Source: JBMOGA01 sp049318625 (lineage in GTDB: Bacteria; Pseudomonadota; Alphaproteobacteria; Rhizobiales; Hyphomicrobiaceae). Taken from it: DNA of 39,655 bases. The notes beneath the pieces were generated by a model that was given only the letters and a program-made list of their open reading frames with translations, ran no database searches and had not been told where the DNA came from. This document shows, piece after piece, positions 1 to 7,557 of the stretch (position 1 is its first letter; every line of letters begins with the position of its first letter). The stretch is from the NCBI GenBank assembly GCA_049318625.1, contig JBMOGA010000033.1, positions 1-39,655 of the forward strand. Direction: 5' to 3'. Both the position numbers and the translations under genes were made by a program.

Positions 1-54
1 AAATTGCAATTCGATCACCCCCGAACAGGGGTCAAAATTGCATGCCGGTTCACA
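1..54. mobile_element. Probable IS21-family insertion sequence end (element continues off the left edge)
   Basis: Read on the minus strand from position 54, the sequence begins TGTGAACCGGCATGCAATTT and continues through TGACCCC and a GGGGGT block. From memory this resembles the TGT-starting, TGACCCC-rich termini of IS21-family elements. The stretch also folds on itself (TTGCAATT at 4-11 against AAATTGCA near 35-42, and ACCCC against GGGGT). No transposase is in the window because the element would lie further left. The family call is a recollection of terminus style, not a search result. The adjacent small gene loses its reading frame exactly at this border, which supports an insertion edge. 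Confidence 0.45.
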
Positions 55-292
55 GGAAATGGATCTCGCTGACGGCGGAGGCCTCGATGGCGCGGCCCTT
101 GAAGAGGATGGGACCTCGCTGCGGCTGCAGCTCGACAGCGAGGTCCGAGGCGAGCCGAAAGCGCCAGATCGGCAGGCGCTCGGGGTTTGGCGAGAGCACA
201 GCATCACGCACCGTCGCCAGCGACTGCAGCGGGCGGATGGGGCGAGCAGCGAAGGTCGCCGCCTCGATCTGCTTCCGGGTGGCTTTCTCCAT
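50..292 (-). pseudogene. Small hypothetical protein, 3' end cut by the IS end
   Basis: This 80-codon frame starts at the ATG at 292-290. That codon overlaps the stop of the upstream AlpA-like gene (ATGA), so the two are translationally coupled. The product begins MEKATRKQIE and has no motif I recognise. Its stop codon (52-50) lies inside the TGTGAAC terminus of the putative IS element, so the natural C-terminus is probably missing and the TGA is supplied by the insertion. It belongs to the integrated element together with the AlpA-like gene and the integrase. Function unknown. Confidence 0.5.
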
Positions 293-516
293 CACGCTGC
301 CCCCCGCTCGCTGGCGCGCATCTGCAGCTCGGCATTCGAGCCTACGACTTGGGCGGCCAACCACGCCTCGACGTCGGAGCGCCGGTAGAAGATCCTTCTG
401 CCGATCTTCATGAACCTCGGGCCGGTGCCGTCGCGGCGCCAGCGTGCGAGCGTGATGGTGGAGTTGGATGCGATGGCCGCAACGGCCTCGGGCGGCAATA
501 GTTCGTCGGATGTCAT
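292..516 (-). CDS. AlpA/excisionase-like helix-turn-helix protein
   Basis: A 74-residue protein. The start at 516 was chosen over an upstream in-frame start at 624 because a GAGGGACC ribosome-binding site lies just before it and the extra N-terminus is unlike the family. The sequence shows the pattern of MerR-type winged-helix excisionases: an N-terminal helix-turn-helix around residues 9-30 (PPEAVAAIASNSTITLARWR) and then a GPRFMKIGRRIFYRRSDVEAWL stretch, which is typical of AlpA and phage excisionase proteins. These bind DNA and either steer excision by a tyrosine integrase or regulate the element. It sits 128 bp downstream of the integrase on the same strand, the usual order in an integrated island. 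Confidence 0.75.
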   Translation of the reverse strand: MTSDELLPPEAVAAIASNSTITLARWRRDGTGPRFMKIGRRIFYRRSDVEAWLAAQVVGSNAELQMRASERGAA

Positions 517-644
517 GCGCGGTCCCTCGTGCGCTCGAAGCGCCGAAACGGTGGATTTTGCCGTTACAAGGGACAACACTGGGCGGCTGAGGCCGCGCTT
601 CGGCGAACCCAACTTCGCCGACAATCGCGGAAATAGGTGAACGG

Positions 645-1886
645 TCAGTCGGTGTCAATACCCCCACCGTCGATGCTGTCGACAGGGTGCTGAAAAGCAC
701 CCGCCTTCATCAGCTCGCCAAGACGCATTCCGATGACGTCATTGGCCCGCTTCTTGGCTTCATCCGCAAGGTGAGCGTACCGCGCGGTGGTCGCCGGGAC
801 CGTGTGGCCGAGCAGCTTGCCGATCATCGGCAGCGAGAGGCCGTCGGCAGCGGCGAACGATGCGAAGCTGTGGCGCAGATCATGGACCCGACAGTCGCTG
901 ATGCCCGCATGTGCGCAGACGCGCCGCCAGGGCACCATCAACGACTGCATGTGCGTGCCGGGCCGCTGGCCCACGATGACGAACTCGTTCCCCTCCACGC
1001 GCGGGACGGCCTTCAACACCTCGATGGCGGGCGGGCTCAGCTCGACGCGGCGCTTGCCAGTCTTCGACGTCGGCAGCAGCAGAGCACCCTGATCGAACGA
1101 CACCCACGCCCAGCGCAGGCCGAGGATCTCGCCCTTCCGGCAGCCGGTGAACACGAGGAGCCGCAGGGCCGCCGCCGACCACGGCGACAGGTCGCCCGAC
1201 GCCTGCAGCGCCGTGATGGCGTCTCCCAGCCGCTCGACCTCGCTGGCCGACAAGAACCTCTCGCGACCCTCGCCGCCGTACAGCTCGACGCCAGCGAACG
1301 GGTTGGGCATGCCCTTCGGCAGCAGATCGTTCTTCAACCCGAAGTTCACGGCGGCCTTGGCGACCACGATGGCGTAGTCGGCCACCTTCGGCGTCGCGCT
1401 CATGTCGTTGTGCAGCTCCAGCACCTCGGCGCGGCTAATCTCGTCCACGCGCTTCTCGCCCATGGCGGGGCGCAGGTAGAGGCGCAACACCTTCTCGTAG
1501 TCGTATGCCGTCCGCTCGGCGCGCTTCGGCCTGACGTGGAGCGCCAGCCACTTGTCGGCCAGCGCCGAGAGGGTCAGCCGGGCGTCCTCGACCTTCTTGG
1601 CCGCAAGCACCTCGCCGACGATGTCGCGGCCCTCGGCGGCGGCTGCGAGATGTTTGCGGGCCTTGTCACGAGCCTGATCGAGCGTGACCACCCCGTAGCG
1701 CCCGAGGGTCACGCGCCGCTGCGTGCCAGCACCCCGGTGCCGAGCCTGCGCGACGAACGTCCTCGACCCCGACGCGCCGAGCCGCAGACCGAAGCCCGGC
1801 ATGCGGTCGTCCCACCAATACTCGTCGCCCGCCTTGGTCGGCTTCAGGGCCTCGACCCAGCGGATCGTGAAGGTCGCATTCGGCAT
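645..1886 (-). CDS. Tyrosine recombinase/integrase of an integrated element
   Basis: A 413-residue site-specific recombinase. Residues 5-90 look like the N-terminal DUF4102 arm-binding domain of P4-type integrases. A core-binding helical region follows, then the catalytic domain. The catalytic residues are visible: R250 (FTGCRKGE), K275/K277 in TSKTGK, H336 and R339 (HDLRHS), H361 (LLGHT) and the nucleophile Y370 (TARYAHL). A GGAGG lies about ten bases before the ATG at 1886. The gene points away from the tRNA-Cys fragment at 2085-2127, which is its likely attachment site. It would drive integration and, with the AlpA-like protein, excision of the element extending to the left. It looks intact. 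Confidence 0.93.
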   Translation of the reverse strand: MPNATFTIRWVEALKPTKAGDEYWWDDRMPGFGLRLGASGSRTFVAQARHRGAGTQRRVTLGRYGVVTLDQARDKARKHLAAAAEGRDIVGEVLAAKKVEDARLTLSALADKWLALHVRPKRAERTAYDYEKVLRLYLRPAMGEKRVDEISRAEVLELHNDMSATPKVADYAIVVAKAAVNFGLKNDLLPKGMPNPFAGVELYGGEGRERFLSASEVERLGDAITALQASGDLSPWSAAALRLLVFTGCRKGEILGLRWAWVSFDQGALLLPTSKTGKRRVELSPPAIEVLKAVPRVEGNEFVIVGQRPGTHMQSLMVPWRRVCAHAGISDCRVHDLRHSFASFAAADGLSLPMIGKLLGHTVPATTARYAHLADEAKKRANDVIGMRLGELMKAGAFQHPVDSIDGGGIDTD

Positions 1887-2044
1887 CTGCTTACATCCTC
1901 CGCGCTCACCCTAAGGGTCACAGCGGATGAGGTCCGCCGACCCGGATGTAAGCGCACTGTAAGCGCCGAGACGTCGAATGTCGATCCTTTCTGATCACCA
2001 GTGATCGGATCGAATGATCTAAATGACTGTTTTTGCTTGTGTCT

Positions 2045-2092
2045 GATTTGCAATGATCGTGTCCGATATGCCACTTCCTGTTTCTGCAAATC
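2045..2092. repeat. 8-bp inverted repeat at the att core
   Basis: GATTTGCA at 2045-2052 is the reverse complement of TGCAAATC at 2085-2092. The right arm covers the anticodon-loop/stem sequence of the tRNA-Cys fragment. Tyrosine integrases often exchange strands within tRNA anticodon-region symmetry, so this could be part of the recombination site. The spacing of 32 bases is longer than a typical crossover region, so the role is uncertain. Confidence 0.35.
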
Positions 2093-2127
2093 CGCGAACC
2101 CCGGTTCAATTCCGGGCGTGGCCTCCA
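2085..2127 (+). other. attR-like site: 43-bp 3' fragment of tRNA-Cys(GCA)
   Basis: The stretch TGCAAATCCG, then CCCGG-TTCAATT-CCGGG (a perfect T-arm), then CGTGGCC-T-CCA, reproduces a tRNA-Cys from the anticodon loop to the encoded CCA. The bases upstream (TTTC) cannot form the 5' side of the anticodon stem, and no acceptor 5' strand (GGCCACG) is present, so this is not a functional tRNA. A 3'-tRNA fragment beside an integrase is the classic duplicated attachment site. The island therefore lies to the left, with the restored tRNA-Cys expected at its other end. Sequence to the right of 2127 is chromosomal by this reading. Confidence 0.8.
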
Positions 2128-2391
2128 ACTCTAGATCCGGCAGCGACAGCGCGACGGGGGACAGCCCCGGCGCAAAACCGCCCCGCGCCGGACGACGAGA
2201 TTGCGGTGCTGCTCGTGAGCACCGTGGGGCGGCTTGCCCCGTCTCGCATCTGGCGGAACGGCGCCACAGTCGCGGGCGACCTTACCCCCAGACGTGTGTG
2301 CCAACTTGTGATAGCGGCACGGTCGCGCCTATTGCGTCCACGCGTATCGGCGTGCTGCCGTCGGACACGACATGAATCACGGGAGATCCGC
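2128..2391. other. Intergenic region between att site and L,D-transpeptidase
   Basis: Together with 1887-2127 this makes a 505-bp stretch without a protein gene. The left part holds the att site described separately. In the right part I see no tRNA, repeat or convincing promoter. The only clear signal is the GGGAG ribosome-binding site at its end for the gene starting at 2392. Confidence 0.4.
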
Positions 2392-3228
2392 ATGAACCGC
2401 TGCGTCGTCATGCTGTCGCTGCTGGCCGCCGGCCTGGCGCTGGCGAGCGCAACCGCGCGCGCCCAAGTGGGATGGTCGGACCACGCGCCCGTCTACGAGA
2501 GCGACCTGCGGCAGCAGGCGGCCCAGACGGAAGCCGAGCGCGCCGAGCGGCGCAAGTCCTACGGGCCGACGGTCTACCCGAAGTTCATGCAGGGCGGCGA
2601 CCGCCCCGACATCAAGCCCGCCGAGCCGCCGATCGTCTATTTCGATCAGAACGAGGAACCGGGCACGATCATCGTCGACACCCAGGGCCGCAAGCTCTTC
2701 TTCGTGCTGCCGGGTCAGAAGGCCTACCAGTATCCGATCTCGGTCGGGCGCGACGGCTTCACCTGGTCCGGCACCGAGCGGATCAGCCGCATCGCCGCTT
2801 GGCCGAGCTGGACGCCGCCGCCCGAAATGCACAAGCGCGTGCCGGGCCTGCCGATCACGGTGACCGGCGGACTGCTCAATCCGCAGGGCGCCCGCGCGCT
2901 CTATCTCGGCAGCACCATCTACCGCATCCACGGCACCAACAACGACCGCACCGTCGGACGGGCCAACTCGTCGGGCTGCTTCCGCCTGACCAACGAGCAC
3001 GTCGTGCACCTCGCCTCGATCGCCAAGGTCGGGACCAAGGTGAAAGTGCTGCAGGCCTACACGGGCGGCGTCAGCGAAAGCACGCCGCTGCTCTCGCTGT
3101 TCGACTTTGGCAGCGACACACCGGCGCCGCCGCCCGCCAACACCAAGCGCAAGGTGACACCCGCGAAAAAGCCGGCCTCCACCCCGCCGGCCAAGGCCGC
3201 ATCGACCAAGGCTGCTTCGGCGGAGTGA
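2392..3228 (+). CDS. Secreted L,D-transpeptidase (YkuD/ErfK family)
   Basis: A 278-residue protein. The start at 2392 has a GGGAG site and gives a clean signal peptide (MNRCVVMLSLLAAG..., cleavage after ARA near residue 24). Further upstream in-frame starts would destroy this. The catalytic YkuD domain spans about residues 88-218, beginning GTIIVDTQGRKLFFVL. It carries the family signature: H180 in RIHGTN and the nucleophile C196 in NSSGCFRL, where the more common SHGC appears as SSGC. The enzyme would form 3-3 crosslinks in peptidoglycan or attach proteins to it, in the periplasm. The C-terminal 50 residues are rich in Lys, Ala and Pro and probably form a disordered wall-binding tail. Confidence 0.92.
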   Translation: MNRCVVMLSLLAAGLALASATARAQVGWSDHAPVYESDLRQQAAQTEAERAERRKSYGPTVYPKFMQGGDRPDIKPAEPPIVYFDQNEEPGTIIVDTQGRKLFFVLPGQKAYQYPISVGRDGFTWSGTERISRIAAWPSWTPPPEMHKRVPGLPITVTGGLLNPQGARALYLGSTIYRIHGTNNDRTVGRANSSGCFRLTNEHVVHLASIAKVGTKVKVLQAYTGGVSESTPLLSLFDFGSDTPAPPPANTKRKVTPAKKPASTPPAKAASTKAASAE

Positions 3229-3571
3229 TCCGAACCGCCCGCGCGCGGGCTTCAGAACGCGCGGGCGGGCCGCGTCAAGCGGGTGAGCAGATCCGGAGCG
3301 GTCTGCGCGAGCCGGATCGATCGAGGCGCTGCCGGAACGCGGCGACCGAGACACCGACCTCGGCGCCCTCGATGACAGGGCGCCCGCACCATCGAGATCG
3401 ACCGGCGACGATCGTCAGGACGGTTCGCAGCCCAGGCATCGGAATCGACAGAGCGGCGACAACAGCTGAGAATACTTGGGTCTCGACGACCGGGTAGCAC
3501 GGCCGTGCCCGGCCATACCCTTGGTCCACGCGACGGGCCACAAGCACAGTGCGCTGGATTGGAACCGAGCC
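3229..3571. other. 343-bp intergenic region, nothing recognised
   Basis: GC-rich sequence between the transpeptidase and the NTF2-like gene. The GCCCGCGCGCGGGC block just after 3228 could form a short hairpin but lacks a T-run. I see no convincing promoter, RNA gene or repeat. Confidence 0.3.
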
Positions 3572-4000
3572 ATGCCCGACCCATTGAGCGTCGTCTCTCA
3601 GTTCAACCGGCACTGGGAACGTGGAGACCTGGATGCGGCCATGGCCCTTGTGGCAGATGATTGCGTGTTCACGCTGCATGTATCGGAGGATCTTGTCGAC
3701 CACGCGGGTCAGTGGGTCGGATCGGAGCAGATCCGCATGGCCCTGACCACGGCACGCCAACACTACGACTACATCCTGTATCGGCCGGTGGTCATGGGTA
3801 CCGCGGACAATACCGTGCGGGTCCGGGTCGAATTCATCGGCAGACATCGCGCGTCAGGTGAGCCGATCAGCATGACGTTCCGCCAGGTCAACCTGATCGA
3901 AAACGGCCGCATAGCACGCTGTGACGAGTACCATGACAGGTCGAAACTCGAGGCCTATTTGAAGCTGATCCAGATGTACGCGCCGCCGCCCGCGCACTGA
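3572..4000 (+). CDS. NTF2-like / SnoaL-fold protein
   Basis: A 142-residue protein starting MPDPLSVVSQFNRHWERGDL. The pattern is that of SnoaL-like NTF2-fold proteins: an N-terminal helix with (W/F)x3GD(L/A)DAAMALVADD, a central strand pair, and a C-terminal IARCDEYHDRSKLEAYL segment. Members serve as cyclases, isomerases or ligand-binding proteins, and family membership alone does not give a substrate. The ATG at 3572 is preferred to a TTG at 3476 because the conserved fold begins there, although the ribosome-binding site is weak. It stands alone between the transpeptidase and the glycosyltransferase and no operon is evident. Confidence 0.75.
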   Translation: MPDPLSVVSQFNRHWERGDLDAAMALVADDCVFTLHVSEDLVDHAGQWVGSEQIRMALTTARQHYDYILYRPVVMGTADNTVRVRVEFIGRHRASGEPISMTFRQVNLIENGRIARCDEYHDRSKLEAYLKLIQMYAPPPAH

Positions 4001-4154
4001 GACGCCCCCCCGGCCCCAGCCGTTCCTCCACCAACGCCTCTTTTGCGCCGGCCGGCCGCACCGACGCCGCCTTTACCCGCGGGCTATTCGCTTGTAATTT
4101 CACGCGATGTTGGTCGGGTCGTGCGCAACTCGTGCCGGCGAGCGGAACGAGTGG

Positions 4155-5756
4155 ATGGGCATGCGAGATCTTCCCGGCGAACCTCTCGGCGTGACCCCCG
4201 CGTCCGCCCGCGCCCAGGCGGTCGCGCCCGCGGTGCCCGCACTGCCGCCCGACGAGCGCGCCAAGGGCCTGCTGATCGTGCTGGCCGGCGTTCTGTTGTA
4301 TGTCGCTCTGCACATGGGCTTTCGCCTGCTGGCCTCCTCGACCCTCGGCGAGGACGACACGCGCGATCAGCTGCTCGCCCAGGAGCTGCGGCTCGGCTAC
4401 GACCCGCGCCAGCCGCCGCTCTACGACTGGGTCCTCTACGCGGTGCAGCAGGTCACCGGGCCCAATCTGCTCAGCTTCCTGACCATCAAGTATGCGGCGC
4501 TGACCGCCACCGCCGTCTTCCTCTATCTGGCCGCCTGCCGCATCCTCGCCGATCGCCTGTGGGCGGTGCTGACGGTCGAGTCGCTGGCGCTGATCTATCA
4601 GATCAGCTGGCGCTATCACGAAGGCTTCACCCACGAGGTCCTGGCGATGACCGGCGTGGCCGCGACGCTGTGGGCCTTCCTGCGCCTACACGATCGCGGC
4701 AGCCTCGGCGACCATGCGTTGTTCGGCCTGATCGCCGGCCTCGGCCTGCTGACCGAGCCCAATTATTTCGTGTTCCAACTCTGCCTGTGGGGCGCCGTCG
4801 CACTCGACCCCGCGGTGCGCCGCCGCGTGCTGCGCCCCTCGCTCGGCCTCTCCGCGACGCTGGCGGCGGCTATCGCGGCCCCGTTCGCGCTCTGGGTCGC
4901 GCACGATCCGTCGCACTGGCGTGAGATCTTCCAGCCGAGCGCCCACGGCCACTTGCGCGACATGCTGATCGGCCTCAAGGACGCCGTGCGCGGCCCGTTC
5001 ATGTATCTGTCGCCGCTGATCGTGATCCTGCCACTCGCCTTCCCGGGCTTCCTGCGCACCGCCGCCGCCGACCTCAGCGCGCTGTGGCACGATCCCGCCA
5101 CCAATTGGGGCCGCCTCGATCTGCTGGTGGCCCGCGCGACGCTGCTCGGCCTCGTCTTCTCGATGCTCGGCGCCGTCACGCTCGGCATCGGCGGCTATGC
5201 CATGCACGTGCTCATGCCGCTCTACGTCGCCAGCGTGATCTGGCTGTTCGCCATCGCCCAGCGCTCCCGCAGCGGCTCGCGGCGACTGAAGCTGTTCGCC
5301 GTGATCGCGCTGCTGATCGCCGTCGTCGCGTTCAATGCGCGCATGGCGAACATGTTCATCCTCGACCCCGTCTGCAACAAGTGCCGGTGGGGCATCCCCT
5401 ATGCCGAACTGGCGCGCGAGATGCGCAAGGCCGGCGTCGGCGACCGCGCCACCATCGTCACCGCGGGCCACGAACTCGGCGGCAATCTGCGCCAGCATTT
5501 CCCGCAGGCGCGCATCATCCTCGGCGACGACGCCACCCGCCTGCAGCCGGGCGCCGGCGGGCTCGGCGACGTCACCGCGGTCGTCACCGACGCCGCCCCC
5601 GACGACCGTCGCGGCGAGGCGCTCGCCGCCGCGCTGATGGCCCACGGGCTGCGCGCAGATCCGGCCCGCGTGGTCGACGTGGCCTGGCATCATCTTTGGC
5701 GCCCGAAGGGCTACCGCACCTCGCCGTGGCGCATCCAGGTCCTGCGCCGCCCGTGA
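4155..5756 (+). CDS. Membrane glycosyltransferase of the PMT/ArnT (GT39-like) type
   Basis: A polytopic membrane protein of about 533 residues. After a short cytoplasmic N-terminus comes a first transmembrane helix (LLIVLAGVLLYVALHMGF). The first periplasmic loop holds GEDDTRDQLLAQELRLGYDPRQPPLYDW, matching the acidic pair and the PPLYxW motif of lipid-phosphate-sugar dependent glycosyltransferases (the PMT_2 group). About ten more hydrophobic segments follow, then a soluble C-terminal domain. Such enzymes transfer a sugar from a polyprenyl-phosphate donor to lipid A, a glycan or a protein on the outer face of the inner membrane; the acceptor here is unknown. ATGs at 4107, 4155 and 4161 are in frame. 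4155 is a compromise because no strong ribosome-binding site decides the start. Residues CNKC just before the soluble domain are a small oddity. Confidence 0.8.
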   Translation: MGMRDLPGEPLGVTPASARAQAVAPAVPALPPDERAKGLLIVLAGVLLYVALHMGFRLLASSTLGEDDTRDQLLAQELRLGYDPRQPPLYDWVLYAVQQVTGPNLLSFLTIKYAALTATAVFLYLAACRILADRLWAVLTVESLALIYQISWRYHEGFTHEVLAMTGVAATLWAFLRLHDRGSLGDHALFGLIAGLGLLTEPNYFVFQLCLWGAVALDPAVRRRVLRPSLGLSATLAAAIAAPFALWVAHDPSHWREIFQPSAHGHLRDMLIGLKDAVRGPFMYLSPLIVILPLAFPGFLRTAAADLSALWHDPATNWGRLDLLVARATLLGLVFSMLGAVTLGIGGYAMHVLMPLYVASVIWLFAIAQRSRSGSRRLKLFAVIALLIAVVAFNARMANMFILDPVCNKCRWGIPYAELAREMRKAGVGDRATIVTAGHELGGNLRQHFPQARIILGDDATRLQPGAGGLGDVTAVVTDAAPDDRRGEALAAALMAHGLRADPARVVDVAWHHLWRPKGYRTSPWRIQVLRRP

Positions 5757-5846
5757 ACCGCACGGCTCCCGGCCGTACCGTCGAATTGCTGTTGCGCTCG
5801 CACGCTAACGTGGCAACCTTGGCGCAAGCGGCGCGTGGAGGCTGTC

Positions 5847-7394
5847 ATGTCATCGCGGTGGTTCCTGGCTCTGGCCTGCGGGCTCGGTCTTTACGGCACG
5901 GCTGAGGCGAAGACGCCGGCCTGCTCGACCGCCCGCCCGAAGATCGTCGGCGGCACCGCCGCAAAGCTGAACGACTGGCCGGGCCTCGCCGCCATCCGCC
6001 TGCACTCCGAGGCCGGCAAGGTGTCCGAGTTCTTCTGTGGCGGCAGCGTCGTCGCCAACCGCTGGGTCGTCACCGCCGCCCACTGTCTGCCCGAGTTCGT
6101 CACCACCACAACCGGCATCCTGCGTGACAGTCAGTCCAAGGAGCACGAAGGCCGGCTCGAGGTCGTTATCGGCATCGCCGACGTGACCAAGGTGGCCCCA
6201 GACAACGTGTTCAAGGTCGTCGAGGTCGTGGTGCACGACGACTACCGCGCCGCCATCGACGCCGCCCTCAAGCTGCCCGCCCACGAGGCCGAGAGGGCCA
6301 TCGACACCATCGCCCAGCGAGTCGGCAACGATGTCGCGCTGCTCAAGCTCGACCGCGACTGGCGCGGACCGAAGGCGCGCCTCTCCCTCGCCGCGGCCAC
6401 CGACCCGGCCAGCGCCGGCACCCAGGTCCGCGTCGCCGGGTTCGGCTACACCGGCCACCGCGCCGGCATGAAACGCTTCCAGCGCAGCGACGGGCCGGGC
6501 GAGGTGTTCGCCGGCTCGCGCACCCTGCTCGAAACCTCGGTGCCGACCGTCGCCACGTCCACGTGCAAGCAGCGCTACAAGACATCGGCCATCGGCGACG
6601 GCCAACTCTGCGCCGGCCTCGACACCGGCGGCCGCGACAGCTGCCAGGGCGACAGCGGCGGCCCGCTCGTCGCCTTCGACAAGGACGGCTGCCCCTATCA
6701 GGTCGGCGTCGTGAGCTGGGGCGAGGATTGCGCCAAACCGGCCGCCTACGGAGTCTACACCCGCGTCTCCAATCACGCCGACTGGATCCAAAAGCACGTC
6801 GGCCCGCTCGGCGGCCTCTCCCCGCTCGTCACCCCGCCCGCCGGCATCGTCTCCGAGCGCCAGCTTGCCGAAGGGCTGGCCCAGTTGCAGGACCTGCTCG
6901 GCAAGGCCACCGGCCGCCTTCAGGTGGAGATCCGCGGCGGCACCCGCATCGCGCTCGGCCGCGAGGTCATCTTCGAGGCCCGCAGCACGATCGCCGGCCG
7001 CCTGATCATCATCGACATCAACGCCAAGGGCGAAGTCACCGTCATCTTCCCCAACAAGTACACGGGCAACACCGACGTCGGCCGCATCGCCGCCGCCACC
7101 ACGGTGACCATTCCCGGCGCCGGTTACGGCTTCACGGCGTTCCGCGCCGTCGAGCCGGTCGGCCGCAGCAAGCTGATGGCGCTGGTCGTGCCGGCCGATT
7201 TCGACATCGAGCAGAACGCCGCCGAGCGCGGCGCCCGCACCAAGGGCTTCGAGCCGGTGAACGAACCGACCGGATACTTCATGAAGCTCATCCACCAGAT
7301 CTCCGCCGCCTTGACCGCGCCACGCGCCGGCGGTGGCGGCGATCCGCTCGCCAGCTGGGCCTACACCGTGGTCGACTACGAGATCACACGCTAG
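5847..7394 (+). CDS. Secreted trypsin-like serine protease with C-terminal DUF4384-like domain
   Basis: A 515-residue secreted protein. The start at 5847 has GGAGG five bases upstream, and residues 1-21 form a signal peptide. Residues 33-320 are a complete S1A (chymotrypsin-fold) protease. It shows the activation-site IVGG at 33-36, H79 in TAAHC, D162 in NDVALLKL and S270 in GDSGGP. D264 sits at the base of the specificity pocket, where trypsin has Asp, predicting cleavage after Arg or Lys. Paired cysteines (CGG...AAHC, C240, C256, C266) suggest disulphides. Residues about 365-450 (GTRIALGREVIFEARSTIAG onward) match the DUF4384 pattern, a beta-rich domain often attached to bacterial proteases and kinases. 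It acts outside the cytoplasm; the substrate is unknown. The 135-bp repeat downstream begins 29 bases after the stop and ends in a terminator hairpin. Confidence 0.88.
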   Translation: MSSRWFLALACGLGLYGTAEAKTPACSTARPKIVGGTAAKLNDWPGLAAIRLHSEAGKVSEFFCGGSVVANRWVVTAAHCLPEFVTTTTGILRDSQSKEHEGRLEVVIGIADVTKVAPDNVFKVVEVVVHDDYRAAIDAALKLPAHEAERAIDTIAQRVGNDVALLKLDRDWRGPKARLSLAAATDPASAGTQVRVAGFGYTGHRAGMKRFQRSDGPGEVFAGSRTLLETSVPTVATSTCKQRYKTSAIGDGQLCAGLDTGGRDSCQGDSGGPLVAFDKDGCPYQVGVVSWGEDCAKPAAYGVYTRVSNHADWIQKHVGPLGGLSPLVTPPAGIVSERQLAEGLAQLQDLLGKATGRLQVEIRGGTRIALGREVIFEARSTIAGRLIIIDINAKGEVTVIFPNKYTGNTDVGRIAAATTVTIPGAGYGFTAFRAVEPVGRSKLMALVVPADFDIEQNAAERGARTKGFEPVNEPTGYFMKLIHQISAALTAPRAGGGGDPLASWAYTVVDYEITR

Positions 7395-7422
7395 GCGCCG
7401 TCCACCCGCAGTCTGTCGATCC

Positions 7423-7557
7423 GTTCAGCCGGGCGCCGCAATCCCGCCCGGCGACTCGCCGAAACCTTCTCTCGTTCGGCGGTGTTGCGTCGGTCCCGAA
7501 CATACACGGCCGGCTCGCAGTTCACGCGTAAGAGCCGGCCGTCAGTTTTTCAGGCGC
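7423..7557 (+). repeat. 135-bp structured repeat, copy 1 (candidate small RNA)
   Basis: A 135-bp sequence that recurs at 12824-12958 in the same orientation with about five mismatches. It can fold into three successive hairpins. The first is GCCGGGCG/CGCCCGGC (7428-7435 with 7445-7452). The second is CGCCGAA/TTCGGCG (7457-7463 with 7475-7481), displaying an 11-base CU-rich loop ACCTTCTCTCG. The third is an 11-bp stem (7506-7516 with 7532-7542) followed by a T-run. The CU-rich loop resembles an anti-Shine-Dalgarno seed like those in many trans-acting alphaproteobacterial small RNAs. No clear promoter is visible upstream, so it might instead be processed from the protease mRNA or be a dispersed repeat. 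Confidence 0.7.
7506..7550 (+). terminator. Rho-independent terminator in repeat copy 1
   Basis: The stem ACGGCCGGCTC/GAGCCGGCCGT is 11 perfect base pairs with a 15-base loop, followed by CAG and five T residues (7546-7550). It would end transcription of the protease gene and define the 3' end of the candidate small RNA. The second copy has the same stem but its T-run is interrupted (TTGTT). Confidence 0.7.

Noticed and set aside
687..1994. Long plus-strand open frame opposite the integrase
   Set aside because: It is a mirror of the integrase's codon bias (Arg/Gln/His-rich product, no ribosome-binding site or domain).
2020..2127. Intact tRNA-Cys gene
   Set aside because: The T-arm and 3' anticodon half are perfect, but the 5' acceptor strand, D-arm and 5' anticodon strand are missing, so it is only an attachment-site fragment.
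4686..5693. Minus-strand open frame of 335 codons opposite the glycosyltransferase
   Set aside because: Composition is Asp/Glu/Gln/His-rich as expected for an antisense shadow, and the plus-strand protein has clear membrane topology.
5850..7295. Minus-strand open frame of 481 codons opposite the trypsin gene
   Set aside because: Low-complexity Gly/Asp/Val product with no motif; the plus strand holds a complete catalytic triad and signal peptide.
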